Assembly (NCBI RefSeq): GCF_902499045.1 | Contig: NZ_CABVPL010000045.1 | Span: 1-62,810 of the forward strand | Origin: Burkholderia latens | GTDB lineage: Bacteria > Pseudomonadota > Gammaproteobacteria > Burkholderiales > Burkholderiaceae | Direction: 5' to 3' | DNA length: 62,810 nt | In this document: positions 1-8,428 of the stretch, piece after piece | Position numbering within the stretch: position 1 is the first letter of the stretch | Layout: the number at the start of each line of letters is the position of its first letter | Position numbers and translations under genes: made by a program | Notes under the pieces: generated by a model | What the model saw: only the letters and a program-made list of their open reading frames with translations | Databases searched by the model: none | Told to the model about the DNA's origin: nothing

Positions 1-98
1 CTCACGTGGTCGACGCGCAGGATCTCTTCGCCGAGACGCGGCGGCTGGGGCGGCTGGGACGTCTGGACAGGGGCGTTTACAGCATTCGGATTGTGCAT
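1..98 (-). CDS. ABC transporter ATP-binding protein, NitT/TauT type (5' part only)
   Basis: Only the first 32 codons of this minus-strand gene are in the window; the rest lies to the left. The ATG is at 98. The visible residues are a Pro/Gln-rich leader followed by LGEEILRVDHV, which fits the first beta-strand of an ABC ATPase ahead of its Walker A loop. It sits 22 bases downstream of the stop of a double permease gene on the same strand, so it is probably the energising subunit of that importer. Family assignment rests mainly on this context. Confidence 0.6.
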   Translation of the reverse strand, partial: MHNPNAVNAPVQTSQPPQPPRLGEEILRVDHV

Positions 99-120
99 CG
101 CGTTTCGCTCTCAATCGGTC

Positions 121-1878
121 TCAGTCGAGCCGCAGCTTCGCTTCGGCAAAGGCATACAGCGGGCGCCACAGCAGGCGGTTGAACAAGGTGACGAACAGGG
201 ACATCACGGCGATGCCCAGGATGATCTTCGGGAAGTCACCGGCGGCGGTGGTCTGCGCGATATACGCGCCGAGGCCGTGCGCCTCGATCCGGGTCGTGCC
301 CCACTGCACCGCTTCGGACACGATGCTCGCGTTCCACGCGCCGCCCGACGCGGTAATCGCGCCGGTCACGTAGTACGGGAAGATGCCGGGCAGCATCGCT
401 TGTCGCCACCATTGCCAGCCGCGGATCCGGAAGTTCGTCGCCGCTTCGCGATAGTCGTTCGGATAGGACGTCGCGCCGGCAATCACGTTGAACAGGATAT
501 ACCACTGCGTGCCGAGCACGATCAGCGGCGACAGCCAGATGTCGGCGTTCAGATGAAAGCGCGCGATCACGATCACGAACACGGGGAACAGCAGGTTGGC
601 CGGGAACGCGGCGAGGAACTGCGCGAGCGGCTGCAGCTTCTCGGCGAGCTTCGGACGCAGCCCGATCCACACGCCGACCGGCACCCAGATCACCGACGCG
701 ATCGCGATCAGCACGACCACGCGCACCAGCGTGATGAGGCCGAGCATGATCACGTGGCCGACCTCGGCCATCGTCACGCCGGTCGACACGAAGCTGACGA
801 CGCGCCACACGATGTACGCGGTGCCGACGAGCAACAGCGCCGCCCATGCGATGTCGACCGTGCGCGACGCCTTCTTCTCGACTTTCGGCAACGTGAAGCG
901 CATCGCGCCCGACAGCGGCAGGCGCAGCGGAATCCGCGCGGCCTTCGCGAAGAACCAGCCGGCCGGCACCAGCAGCTGATGGATCAGCCGCGTGCGGCGC
1001 ACGAGGTCGAGCAGCCACGATTGCGGCGCGTCGCCCGACGCGGTGTTCTCCATCCGGAACTTGTCGGCCCACGCGATCAGCGGGCGGAACAGCAGTTGGT
1101 CGTACGCGAGGATCACGACGGTCATCGTCAGGATCACCCAGCCGATCGCGCCGAGGTTCTTGTCGGAGATCGCCTGCGCGAGATACGCGCCGATCCCCGG
1201 CAGCGTGATCGTCTGGTTGCCGACGGTGATCGCCTCCGACGCGACGACGAAGAACCAGCCGCCCGACATCGACATCATCATGTTCCAGATCAGCCCCGGC
1301 ATCGAGAACGGCACCTCGAGCTTCCAGAACCGCTGCCACGACGTCAGGTGAAAGCCGCGCGACACTTCGTCCAGGTCGCGCGGCACGGTGCGCAGCGACT
1401 GGTAGAAGCTGAACGTCATGTTCCATGCCTGGCTCGTGAAGATCGCGAAGATCGCGGCGAGCTCGGCGCCGAGCACGCGGCTCGGGAACAGCGCGAGGAA
1501 GAACGTGACCGTAAACGAGATGAAGCCGAGCACCGGCACCGACTGCAGGATGTCGAGCACCGGGATCAGCACCATGCCTGCGCGGCGGCTCTTGGCCGCG
1601 AGCGTGCCGTACACGAGCGTGAACGCGAGCGACGCGACCATCGCGGCGAGCATCCGCAGCGTGGTGCGCAACGCGTATTCGGGCAGATTCGACGGATCGA
1701 GCGAGATCTTCTGGGTCTGAAGGGTCCCGATCGGCGCCATCGTTTCATGGAAGCCGACGACCGCCATCGCGATCAGGCAGATGATCAGCGGGAACGCGAT
1801 GAAGTCCCATCGGTTCGGCAGGACGCGCCACGCGGACGCGTTGGCGGTCCGGTTCGGATTGAAGAATCCGACGTCCAT
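121..1878 (-). CDS. ABC transporter permease, tandem-duplicated NitT/TauT (BPD_transp_1) type
   Basis: A 585-residue inner-membrane protein built from two copies of a binding-protein-dependent permease domain. The N-terminal copy has helices around residues 25-270 with an EAA-type loop (DLDEVSRGFHLTSWQRFWKLE). After a linker near 300-340 comes a second set of helices and a second loop (NDYREAATNFRIRGWQWWRQ). The two halves probably form the whole channel by themselves. The ATPase gene follows directly downstream. No substrate-binding protein is visible here, so the substrate (nitrate, sulfonate, taurine or another anion) cannot be named. Confidence 0.85.
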   Translation of the reverse strand: MDVGFFNPNRTANASAWRVLPNRWDFIAFPLIICLIAMAVVGFHETMAPIGTLQTQKISLDPSNLPEYALRTTLRMLAAMVASLAFTLVYGTLAAKSRRAGMVLIPVLDILQSVPVLGFISFTVTFFLALFPSRVLGAELAAIFAIFTSQAWNMTFSFYQSLRTVPRDLDEVSRGFHLTSWQRFWKLEVPFSMPGLIWNMMMSMSGGWFFVVASEAITVGNQTITLPGIGAYLAQAISDKNLGAIGWVILTMTVVILAYDQLLFRPLIAWADKFRMENTASGDAPQSWLLDLVRRTRLIHQLLVPAGWFFAKAARIPLRLPLSGAMRFTLPKVEKKASRTVDIAWAALLLVGTAYIVWRVVSFVSTGVTMAEVGHVIMLGLITLVRVVVLIAIASVIWVPVGVWIGLRPKLAEKLQPLAQFLAAFPANLLFPVFVIVIARFHLNADIWLSPLIVLGTQWYILFNVIAGATSYPNDYREAATNFRIRGWQWWRQAMLPGIFPYYVTGAITASGGAWNASIVSEAVQWGTTRIEAHGLGAYIAQTTAAGDFPKIILGIAVMSLFVTLFNRLLWRPLYAFAEAKLRLD

Positions 1879-2371
1879 CAGGCGCCCTCCCCGGTAAGGC
1901 CGAACGAAGCCGGCAGACGATGTTGATTCATGGCAAAGCGCACGGGCGCGGTAATTCGACGCGGTAATTCGATTGATTCACGATCTCACGCCGGCGCGAC
2001 GCGCCGTGCGTGCAGGCTGCGCCCCGGCAGGCCGAGTCGGGCCGCGACGGCACGACACTACACCAACCTGTATTTCAGGTTCAACCGTCCGGGGCCGGGC
2101 GCGGCGCCGGGCGGCGCACGGATCGTGCCCGGCGCGCGGGCGGACGGCGCGCGGCGCGGTGCGGAGCAGCCCGGCCGCAGTCTGTCGGCCGGCATGCAGG
2201 CCCCGAATTATGCCGTGATCCGGGCCGGCCGGGAACCCGGCAGCCGCACACGGGCGCAAACCGGCCCGGACGTCAGCGGACGGTCGGGCGAAGCAGGTAT
2301 GATCGGGGCTGGCCCCCGGCGTCGGTCGACCGACCGGCGCAGGGGATCGACCGACCAGCGGGAGGAAGGGA
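1879..2371. other. Intergenic region between divergent genes
   Basis: This 493-base gap lies between the start of the ABC permease (minus strand) and the start of the small plus-strand gene at 2372, so it must hold both promoters. I see GC-rich sequence without tandem repeats, no convincing stem-loop with a T-run, and no reading frame with coding character. A strong GGAGG at 2361-2365 serves the gene at 2372. Confidence 0.6.
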
Positions 2372-2638
2372 ATGGCAGGAAATTTGGTGATCGTCTGCCG
2401 CGATCAGGACGCCGATGCGTTCTACGAGCTGATGCAGGAATACGGGTCGTTCCAGACCCGGCTGTCGTCGACGGCGTGGTACCTGAACATGAACGTGGTG
2501 CCGGAATCGCTGCAGGAGGAAATCCTGGAACGCCTCGGCCGCTACACGACCGTCTATATCTTCGAGGCCACGAGCGTGACCTACAACACCATCGACAGCA
2601 ACGCCGCCGAGACGCTCGGCACGCTGTTCGGCGAATGA
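2372..2638 (+). CDS. Small Cas2/SinR-like conserved hypothetical protein
   Basis: An 88-residue soluble protein with a strong GGAGG Shine-Dalgarno at 2361-2365, six bases before the ATG. There is no signal peptide or membrane segment. The pattern is an N-terminal strand (LVIVCRD), a helix, a central strand with STAWYLNMN, a helix (PESLQEEILERLG) and a strand (TTVYIFEAT). This resembles the ferredoxin-like fold of SinR/Cas2-type proteins, in which a similar ST-W segment is followed by a helix and a second strand. That is inference from pattern only. There is no CRISPR array or other cas gene in the window. Function unknown. Confidence 0.75.
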   Translation: MAGNLVIVCRDQDADAFYELMQEYGSFQTRLSSTAWYLNMNVVPESLQEEILERLGRYTTVYIFEATSVTYNTIDSNAAETLGTLFGE

Positions 2639-2678
2639 CGCCGCGCGGCGCCTGCCCCGCAGGCGCCGCATCGGCCGC

Positions 2679-3995
2679 TTACGCGGCCCGCGCGTGCGGC
2701 TCGTCCTTCGGCACCACGTCGAACGGGAACGTCATCGCGACGCGCAGGCCTCCCTCGGGACGATTGCCGATCTCGCACGTCCCGCCGAGCCTCTGCACGA
2801 GCCGTTCGACGATCGCGAGCCCGAGCCCGCTGTGGCCGTTCCCGCCGCGCGCGGGGTCGAGCCGCACGAACGGCCGCGTCGCAGCCGCCAGATCGCGCGG
2901 CGCGATCCCGCCCCCGCTGTCGCTGACCGACAGCACATAACCGGCCGGCGTACGTGCCGTCTCGACGAACACGGGCGGCGCACCGTACGCATGCGCGTTG
3001 TCCAGCAGGTTCGACAGGATCCGGTCGAGCGTCGCGGTCGGCAGCCGGAAGCCTTCGTCGGTATCCAGACGCGTCTGCACCGTCGGCGCGTTCGGCGCGA
3101 CCGCGCGATAGCTGCGCGCGATCCGCTCGCAGGTCTGATCCACCGGCACCGGCTCGCTGCGATCGGCCCCGCCGTGCGCAAACACGAGGAACTGGTCGAC
3201 GATATGCGACATCGAGTCGACGTCGCGCACCACACCGTCGCGCAACCGCGCGTCGTCCATCATTTCGGCGCGCAGGCGCATCCGGGCGAGCGGCGTGCGC
3301 AGGTCGTGCGCGACGCCGGCCAGCATCACCGCGCGGTCGTTCTCGGCCTGCGACACCTGCTCGACCATCTGATTGAAGCCGTGCGTGAGCTGGCGCAGCT
3401 CGCGCGGGCCGCGCTCGCGCAGCGGCGGCACCGGCTGGCCGCGGCCAAAGCGCGCGACCGCGCGTGCCAGCGAGCGCAGCGGCTGCTGCAGCTGCCACGC
3501 CGCGAACAGCGCGGCGATCACGCCGGCCGAGAAGATCGTGCCGAGCCACAGCAGCATCCGGTCGAGCGAGCGCGGCGGCCGCAACGGCTGCACCGGCACC
3601 ACGATCCAGTTGCGGTCGGTCGGCTCCTTGACCCACAGCACCGGCGGATGGCCCGGCGCACCGATCGCGACCTGCGTGCCCGGCGGCATCCGCTCGCTCA
3701 CGTCGTCGCGAAAACGCTTCAGCGGCACCGGCAGGCTCGATTCGTCGTTCTTCGGCACGTCCGGGCTGTCCGGCGCCACGAGCCGCACGCGCGACGGCAG
3801 CGGCTGGTCCGGCGTGCGCTCGACGTGCTGGCGCACGGCGTCGACGAGGAACGCGGCCTCCTCGACCGCATAACGCGTCTGCATCTGGTTGCGCTCGAGC
3901 CGCATCGCGAAGAACCACGCGAAGTGCGACAGGAGCAGCACGCCGACGACCAGCAGCGCCAGCCGCCCGAACAGCGAATCAATGGGTTTGCGCAT
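2679..3995 (-). CDS. HAMP-domain sensor histidine kinase (EnvZ/RstB-like)
   Basis: A 438-residue inner-membrane sensor kinase. TM1 spans about residues 10-30, a periplasmic sensor region follows (about 31-145), TM2 spans about 147-168, and a HAMP linker reaches about 220. The H-box is HDLRTPL with the phospho-accepting His at 230. The ATPase domain shows the N-box (NLLDNA, 329-334), G1 (DSGGGI, 359-364) and G2 (GHSGLGLAI, 387-395). All catalytic motifs are intact. The gene overlaps the upstream response regulator by 17 bases, so the pair is co-translated. The divergent Spy-like gene suggests the pair senses envelope or metal stress; that is inference. Confidence 0.92.
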   Translation of the reverse strand: MRKPIDSLFGRLALLVVGVLLLSHFAWFFAMRLERNQMQTRYAVEEAAFLVDAVRQHVERTPDQPLPSRVRLVAPDSPDVPKNDESSLPVPLKRFRDDVSERMPPGTQVAIGAPGHPPVLWVKEPTDRNWIVVPVQPLRPPRSLDRMLLWLGTIFSAGVIAALFAAWQLQQPLRSLARAVARFGRGQPVPPLRERGPRELRQLTHGFNQMVEQVSQAENDRAVMLAGVAHDLRTPLARMRLRAEMMDDARLRDGVVRDVDSMSHIVDQFLVFAHGGADRSEPVPVDQTCERIARSYRAVAPNAPTVQTRLDTDEGFRLPTATLDRILSNLLDNAHAYGAPPVFVETARTPAGYVLSVSDSGGGIAPRDLAAATRPFVRLDPARGGNGHSGLGLAIVERLVQRLGGTCEIGNRPEGGLRVAMTFPFDVVPKDEPHARAA

Positions 3996-4704
3996 GGGCC
4001 TCGCCGTCGGGCACGAACACGTAGCCGCGCCCGCGCACCGTCTGGATGAAGCGCGGCGTCGACGGATCCGTTTCGAGGATGCGGCGCAGGCGCCACACCT
4101 GAACGTCGATGCCGCGGTCGGTGCCGTCGTACTCGGGCCCGTGCAGCAGCTCGAGCAGCCGCTCGCGCGTGAGCGTGCGCAGCGCGTGATTCACGAAAAT
4201 CTTCAGCAACGCGAATTCGCTGCTCGACAGTGTCGCCGGCTTGCCGTCGACCGACAGCGTGCGCGCCTGGAAGTCGAGCACGAAGCGGCCGAACGCGAAC
4301 GGCTCGCGCTGCTCGGGCGCCGCCGCCGACGGCGTCGCGCGGCGGCGGCGCAGCACGGCCTGCACGCGCGCGAGCAGCTCGCGCGGGTTGAACGGCTTGC
4401 CGAGGTAGTCGTCCGCGCCGAGTTCGAGGCCGACGATGCGGTCGACGTCGTCCGCTCGTGCGGTCAGCATGATCACGGGGATGTCGTCGCCGGCCGCACG
4501 GAGCTGGCGCAGCGCGGTCAGGCCGTCCACGCCCGGCATCATCAGGTCCAGCACGATCAGGTCGGGCCGCTCGCGCTCGAGGCGCTTCTCGAGCGATGCC
4601 GCGTCGTGCAGCACGGACACTTCCATCCCCTGGCGCACGAGATAGTCGCGCAGCAGGTCTCGGAGTTCTTGGTCGTCGTCGACGATGAGGATCTGGGTAG
4701 TCAT
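3979..4704 (-). CDS. OmpR/PhoB-family response regulator
   Basis: A 241-residue two-component regulator. The receiver domain (about 1-120) has the acidic pocket IVDDD, the phospho-acceptor Asp53 in VLDLMMP and Lys103 in GKPF. A winged-helix Trans_reg_C domain follows (about 135-235), ending in the typical RGRGYVF. I chose the ATG at 4704, which starts the standard MTTQILIVDDD; the open frame continues upstream without a better start. The gene overlaps the kinase gene by 17 bases and is divergent from the Spy-like gene. Direct GTTAC repeats in the shared intergenic region are candidate binding sites. Confidence 0.93.
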   Translation of the reverse strand: MTTQILIVDDDQELRDLLRDYLVRQGMEVSVLHDAASLEKRLERERPDLIVLDLMMPGVDGLTALRQLRAAGDDIPVIMLTARADDVDRIVGLELGADDYLGKPFNPRELLARVQAVLRRRRATPSAAAPEQREPFAFGRFVLDFQARTLSVDGKPATLSSSEFALLKIFVNHALRTLTRERLLELLHGPEYDGTDRGIDVQVWRLRRILETDPSTPRFIQTVRGRGYVFVPDGEAHAQTH

Positions 4705-4761
4705 GGCTGGAAGTTTAGCGCGCGAGCGCGGAGTCGAAGAACGATACAAAGGGACGAAAGG

Positions 4762-4826
4762 GTTACTGCGAGTTACCGCGCAAGGGAACTGTAATGCACC
4801 GTAACCCGGCAGCGATCCCGCGTAAC
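4762..4826. promoter_or_regulatory. Candidate response-regulator operator (GTTAC direct repeats)
   Basis: In the divergent gap between the response regulator and the Spy-like gene, GTTAC occurs at 4762-4766 and again at 4772-4776, exactly ten bases apart. Its inverted form GTAAC is at 4801-4805 and 4822-4826. One-turn spaced half-sites are the classic OmpR/PhoB-family layout, so this is a reasonable operator for autoregulation and for the neighbouring gene. No experimental support can be seen in sequence. Confidence 0.45.
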
Positions 4827-4930
4827 ACCCGCCTGGGGACGCGCCGTTAACCTGCGTCTTACCGGATACGGCACACGGGCCACCCCGCGCACCGCATCGC
4901 CGGACCCTTTCGATTCCAGGAGTTTCCGAA

Positions 4931-5482
4931 ATGTATAAGAAGACTTCCCGCGTGGCCATTGCGGCCGCCGCCGTGCTCGCTCTCGCATTCGGCACCGCGC
5001 ATGCCGCGCCGCCCGGCGACACGCCGCCGCCGGGCGGCCCCGGCATGCACCAGATGCACGGCGGCCATGAAGGCGGCCCGTTCGGCGTGCTCATGAAACT
5101 GCACGACCAGCTCAAGCTCGACGCGTCGCAGGAACAGCAGTGGCAGACGGCCGTCAATACGATGAAGCAGAACCATGAAGCGATGCGCAAGAGCCACGAG
5201 CAGATGCGCGAGCAGTTCAAGGCGCAGCAGAATCAGCCGATCCTCGACCTGAACGCGATGCACGCGGCCCGCCAGCAGGCCGAGCAGCAGAACGCGCAAT
5301 TGCGCGAGCAAAGCTCGGCCGCGTGGCTCGCGTTCTACAACGGGCTGAACGACCAGCAGAAGACGACGGTCAGCACCGCGCTCAAGCAGCAGTTCGCGCG
5401 GATGGAGCAGCGTCACGAGAAGATGAAGCAACGCTGGGAGCAGCACCGCGCGGCCAAGGCCGCGTCGGCGCCGGCGCAGTAA
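4931..5482 (+). CDS. Periplasmic Spy/CpxP-like LTxxQ-family stress protein
   Basis: A 183-residue exported protein. A signal peptide (MYKKTSRVAIAAAAVLALAF, cleavage after AHA near residue 25) is followed by a Gly/Pro/His/Met-rich stretch (HQMHGGHEGG) that could bind metal. The rest is a Gln/Lys/Glu-rich helical body with two weak LTxxQ-like repeats (LKLDASQEQQWQ and GLNDQQKTTV). Spy and CpxP are antiparallel helical chaperones or regulators of envelope two-component systems. It is divergent from the regulator/kinase pair and probably controlled by it. The C-terminal helix is strongly basic. Confidence 0.8.
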   Translation: MYKKTSRVAIAAAAVLALAFGTAHAAPPGDTPPPGGPGMHQMHGGHEGGPFGVLMKLHDQLKLDASQEQQWQTAVNTMKQNHEAMRKSHEQMREQFKAQQNQPILDLNAMHAARQQAEQQNAQLREQSSAAWLAFYNGLNDQQKTTVSTALKQQFARMEQRHEKMKQRWEQHRAAKAASAPAQ

Positions 5483-5995
5483 GCCGGCGGGCCGCCTTTC
5501 CGGGTGGCATCGCGGGGGACGCGGGCGTGCTGCCCGCGTCCCCCGTTTCATTTCATCCGACGTCGAACAGCGGCGGCTCCGCCGCGCGGCGCGCGCAAAT
5601 GCGACCGTGTCGACGCCGGCGACGCGCGCGCCGTCGCACGTGGCCACTCCGCAGGCAAATATTCTTTGTACGGGTTTACCTGCACTGCAGAGGCACGCCG
5701 CGCGCCGCAATCCGGCGCCCGCGCCCCGCATCGTTGCACTCACGCGCTCAATCGGCGCAATGCTCGTTGCCAATACCACCATTGCCGCAACGGCCGGTTC
5801 GAAGAATCGATCGGTCGCGCCGGATTGCCGTTTTCCGGGTATCGCGTTCGGGTAAAATACCGCCCTTTTGGCGTTCGCCCGTCCGGCGGATGCCGTTGCC
5901 AGCGCGCCGAAACACGAATTTTGGCCGTCTAGAATACGCCGCGGCGCCCGGCACGACCGGCCGCGAGCGCCTCCCCGGAAGTGAGCGACAACAGC
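5483..5995. other. Intergenic region upstream of the amino acid importer
   Basis: About 510 bases without a gene. The left end holds the hairpin terminator listed at 5514. The right half is less GC-rich than its surroundings and includes an AT-rich TAAAAT hexamer at 5853-5858 that could be a -10 element for the importer operon, but no good -35 sits at the right distance. A Shine-Dalgarno-like GGAAGTGAG precedes the binding-protein start. Confidence 0.5.
5514..5553 (+). terminator. Rho-independent terminator after the Spy-like gene
   Basis: A perfect 13-bp stem (5514-5526 pairing with 5532-5544) closes a five-base loop and is followed by a short T-rich GTTTCATTTC tract. It lies 31 bases after the stop codon of the Spy-like gene. 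Confidence 0.72.
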
Positions 5996-6778
5996 ATGGA
6001 AATGAAGAAGGCCGCCCTGTGCGCCGCCCTCGCCCTCGTGGCGGGCAGCGCCTTCGCGAAAGAGTGGAAGACCGTGCGGATCGGCGTCGATGCCAGCTAC
6101 CCGCCATTCGAGTCGACCGCGCCGAGCGGCGAGATCGTCGGTTTCGACGTCGATCTCACCAAGGAAATCTGCAAGCGCATCAACGTGAAGTGCGTGTGGG
6201 TCGCGCAGGATCTCGACGGGATCATCCCGGCGCTGAAGGCGAAGAAATACGACGTCATCGTGTCGTCGCTGACCGTCACGGACAAGCGCCGCGAACAGAT
6301 CGACTTCTCCGACAAGGTGTACGACGCCCCCGCGCGGATGATCGCGAAGGCCGGCTCGCCGCTGCTGCCGACGGTCGCGTCGCTCAAGGGCAAGCGCGTC
6401 GGCGTCGAGCAGGGTTCGACGCAGGAGACGTACGCGAAGGCGTACTGGGAACCGCAGGGCGTGACGATCGTGCCTTACCAGAACCAGGACCAGGTCTATG
6501 CCGATCTCGGCTCGGGCCGCCTCGACGCGACGCTGCAGGATGAGCTCCAGGCCGACTACGGCTTCCTGCGCACGCCGCGCGGCAAGGGTTTCGCGTTCGC
6601 CGGGCCGGAAGTGAAGGATCCGAAGACGATCGGCGACGGCACCGCGATCGGCCTGCGCAAGGAAGATACCGACCTGAAGCTCAAGATCAACAAGGCGCTG
6701 GCCGACATGCACAAGGACGGCACGTACGACCGGCTGTCGCACAAGTATTTCGCGTTCAGCGTCTACTCGGCTCGCTGA
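5996..6778 (+). CDS. Periplasmic basic amino acid-binding protein (ArgT/HisJ family)
   Basis: A 260-residue solute-binding protein of ABC importers for lysine, arginine, ornithine or histidine. The signal peptide is MKKAALCAALALVAGSAFA. The mature SBP_bac_3 domain shows the family signature IGVDASYPPFES, GFDVDLTKEIC and the YDVIVSSLTVTDKRREQIDFS segment that includes ligand contacts. I start it at 5996, where GGAAGTGAG lies a suitable distance upstream; the next ATG at 6002 is equally possible and gives a classical signal peptide. It is first in the HisJ-HisQ-HisM-HisP order known from Salmonella. The exact substrate is not readable from sequence. Confidence 0.9.
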   Translation: MEMKKAALCAALALVAGSAFAKEWKTVRIGVDASYPPFESTAPSGEIVGFDVDLTKEICKRINVKCVWVAQDLDGIIPALKAKKYDVIVSSLTVTDKRREQIDFSDKVYDAPARMIAKAGSPLLPTVASLKGKRVGVEQGSTQETYAKAYWEPQGVTIVPYQNQDQVYADLGSGRLDATLQDELQADYGFLRTPRGKGFAFAGPEVKDPKTIGDGTAIGLRKEDTDLKLKINKALADMHKDGTYDRLSHKYFAFSVYSAR

Positions 6779-6803
6779 GCGCCGACGATGACGGGAAGCG
6801 GAT

Positions 6804-6907
6804 GCGGGGGCGGCCCCGCGTTCGTGCAACACAGGCAGTCAACCATGCGCCGCCCGCCCGATCGCCCGCCGCCTCGCGCGACGGGCTTGCCCGGCACCGA
6901 TGCCGGG
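6804..6907 (+). repeat. Pair of hairpins between binding-protein and permease genes
   Basis: GCGGGG(6804-6809) pairs with CCCCGC(6814-6819), and CCCGGCA(6890-6896) pairs with TGCCGGG(6901-6907). Both lie in the 232-base gap between the abundant periplasmic protein and the permease genes. Such stem-loops in other bacteria stabilise the upstream message and lower downstream expression; that role here is inference. Neither is followed by a T-run. Confidence 0.5.
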
Positions 6908-7010
6908 GGCGGACGGCGATGATACGCACGGGGGCGTTCCGCGCAGCATGGCGGGCGCGTCTTTCGAGGCGCACCGCGTGCGCCCTCCGGGACCACACCA
7001 GGGACCACAT

Positions 7011-7700
7011 ATGTTTCTACAAGGCTACGGCCCGCTGATCCTCGCCGGCACCTGGCAAACCGTCAAGCTGGCGGTGCTTTCGCTTGCGCTGTCGTTCCTG
7101 CTCGGCCTGCTCGGCGCGGGCGCGAAGCTGTCGCGCAACCGCTTCACGAACGGCGTCGGCACCGTCTACACGACGCTGATCCGCGGCGTCCCCGACCTTG
7201 TGCTGATGCTGCTGCTGTTCTACAGCCTGCAGATCTGGCTGAACATGGCGACCGACGCGATCGGCTGGGACCAGATCGACATCGACCCGTTCCTCGCCGG
7301 CGTGCTCGTGCTCGGCTTCATCTACGGCGCGTATTTCACCGAGACGTTCCGCGGCGCGTTCCTGTCGGTGCCGCGCGGCCAGCTCGAGGCCGGCAGCGCG
7401 TACGGGATGACCAACTGGCAGGTGTTCACGCGGATCATGTTCCCGCAGATGATGCGCTTCGCGCTGCCGGGCATCGGCAACAACTGGCAGGTGCTCGTGA
7501 AGTCGACCGCGCTCGTGTCGATCATCGGCCTCGCGGACGTCGTGAAGGCGTCGCAGGACGCCGGCAAGGGCACGCTGCGGTTCTTCTTCTTCACGCTGAT
7601 CGCCGGTGCCGTCTACCTCGCGATCACGACGATCTCGAACTTCGTGCTGATGTGGCTCGAAAAGCGCTACTCGACCGGCGTCCGCAAGGCTGACCTATGA
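7011..7700 (+). CDS. Basic amino acid ABC transporter permease, HisQ type
   Basis: A 229-residue integral membrane protein of the His/Glu/Gln/Arg/opine permease family. It has about five helices and the EAA loop ESGLEAGSAYGMTNWQ-like segment (in full: RGQLEAGSAYGMTNWQVF) near residues 122-140 that docks on the ATPase. The ATG at 7011 is the only start giving a normal-length N-terminus; the open frame extends upstream through the hairpin-bearing gap but that part has no permease character. Its stop overlaps the next permease start by four bases. Confidence 0.9.
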   Translation: MFLQGYGPLILAGTWQTVKLAVLSLALSFLLGLLGAGAKLSRNRFTNGVGTVYTTLIRGVPDLVLMLLLFYSLQIWLNMATDAIGWDQIDIDPFLAGVLVLGFIYGAYFTETFRGAFLSVPRGQLEAGSAYGMTNWQVFTRIMFPQMMRFALPGIGNNWQVLVKSTALVSIIGLADVVKASQDAGKGTLRFFFFTLIAGAVYLAITTISNFVLMWLEKRYSTGVRKADL

Positions 7701-8410
7701 TCGAACTCATCCAAGAATACTGGCGCAACTACCTCTACACCGACGGCTTCCGGATCACCGGCGTCGCGATCACGCTGTGGCTGCTCGTCGTGTCGATCGG
7801 CCTCGGCTTCTGCCTGTCGGTGCCGCTCGCGGTCGCCCGCGTGTCGAAGAAGAAGTGGCTGTCGGGCGCCGTGTGGCTCTACACGTACGTGTTCCGCGGC
7901 ACGCCGCTCTACGTGCAACTGCTGCTCTGCTACACCGGCCTCTACAGCCTGCAGATCGTGCGCGGCACGCCGCTGCTCGATGCGTTCTTCCGCGACGGGA
8001 TGCACTGCACGCTGCTCGCGTTCACGCTGAACACCTGCGCGTACACCACCGAGATCTTCGCGGGCGCGATCAAGTCGACGTCGTACGGCGAGATCGAGGC
8101 CGCGCGCGCGTACGGGATGTCCACCTTCACGATGTACCGCCGCGTGATCCTGCCGTCGGCGCTGCGCCGCTCGCTGCCGCTCTACAGCAACGAAGTGATC
8201 CTGATGCTGCACGCGACCACCGTCGCGTTCACCGCGACCGTGCCCGACATCCTCAAGATCGCGCGCGACGTGAACTCGGCGACCTACATGTCGTTCCACG
8301 CGTTCGGCATCGCCGCCCTGCTCTATCTCGTGATCTCGTTCACGCTCGTGTGGGTGTTCCGGCAGGCCGAGCGTCGCTGGCTCGCGTATCTGCGCCCGCA
8401 AGGCAAGTAA
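7697..8410 (+). CDS. Basic amino acid ABC transporter permease, HisM type
   Basis: A 237-residue inner-membrane permease that would pair with the HisQ-type protein. It has the EAA loop YGEIEAARAYGMSTFTMYRR near residues 132-151 and about five hydrophobic helices. The ATGA overlap with the preceding gene indicates translational coupling. The ATPase gene starts 18 bases after its stop. Confidence 0.9.
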   Translation: MIELIQEYWRNYLYTDGFRITGVAITLWLLVVSIGLGFCLSVPLAVARVSKKKWLSGAVWLYTYVFRGTPLYVQLLLCYTGLYSLQIVRGTPLLDAFFRDGMHCTLLAFTLNTCAYTTEIFAGAIKSTSYGEIEAARAYGMSTFTMYRRVILPSALRRSLPLYSNEVILMLHATTVAFTATVPDILKIARDVNSATYMSFHAFGIAALLYLVISFTLVWVFRQAERRWLAYLRPQGK

Positions 8411-8428
8411 GTTTCCGCAGGAATATTG

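Noticed and set aside
1930-2940. An open frame spanning the intergenic region 1879-2371 and continuing over the Cas2/SinR-like gene
   Set aside because: Arg/Gly/Pro-rich with no family resemblance; it ignores the strong Shine-Dalgarno at 2361 and overlaps two better supported genes.
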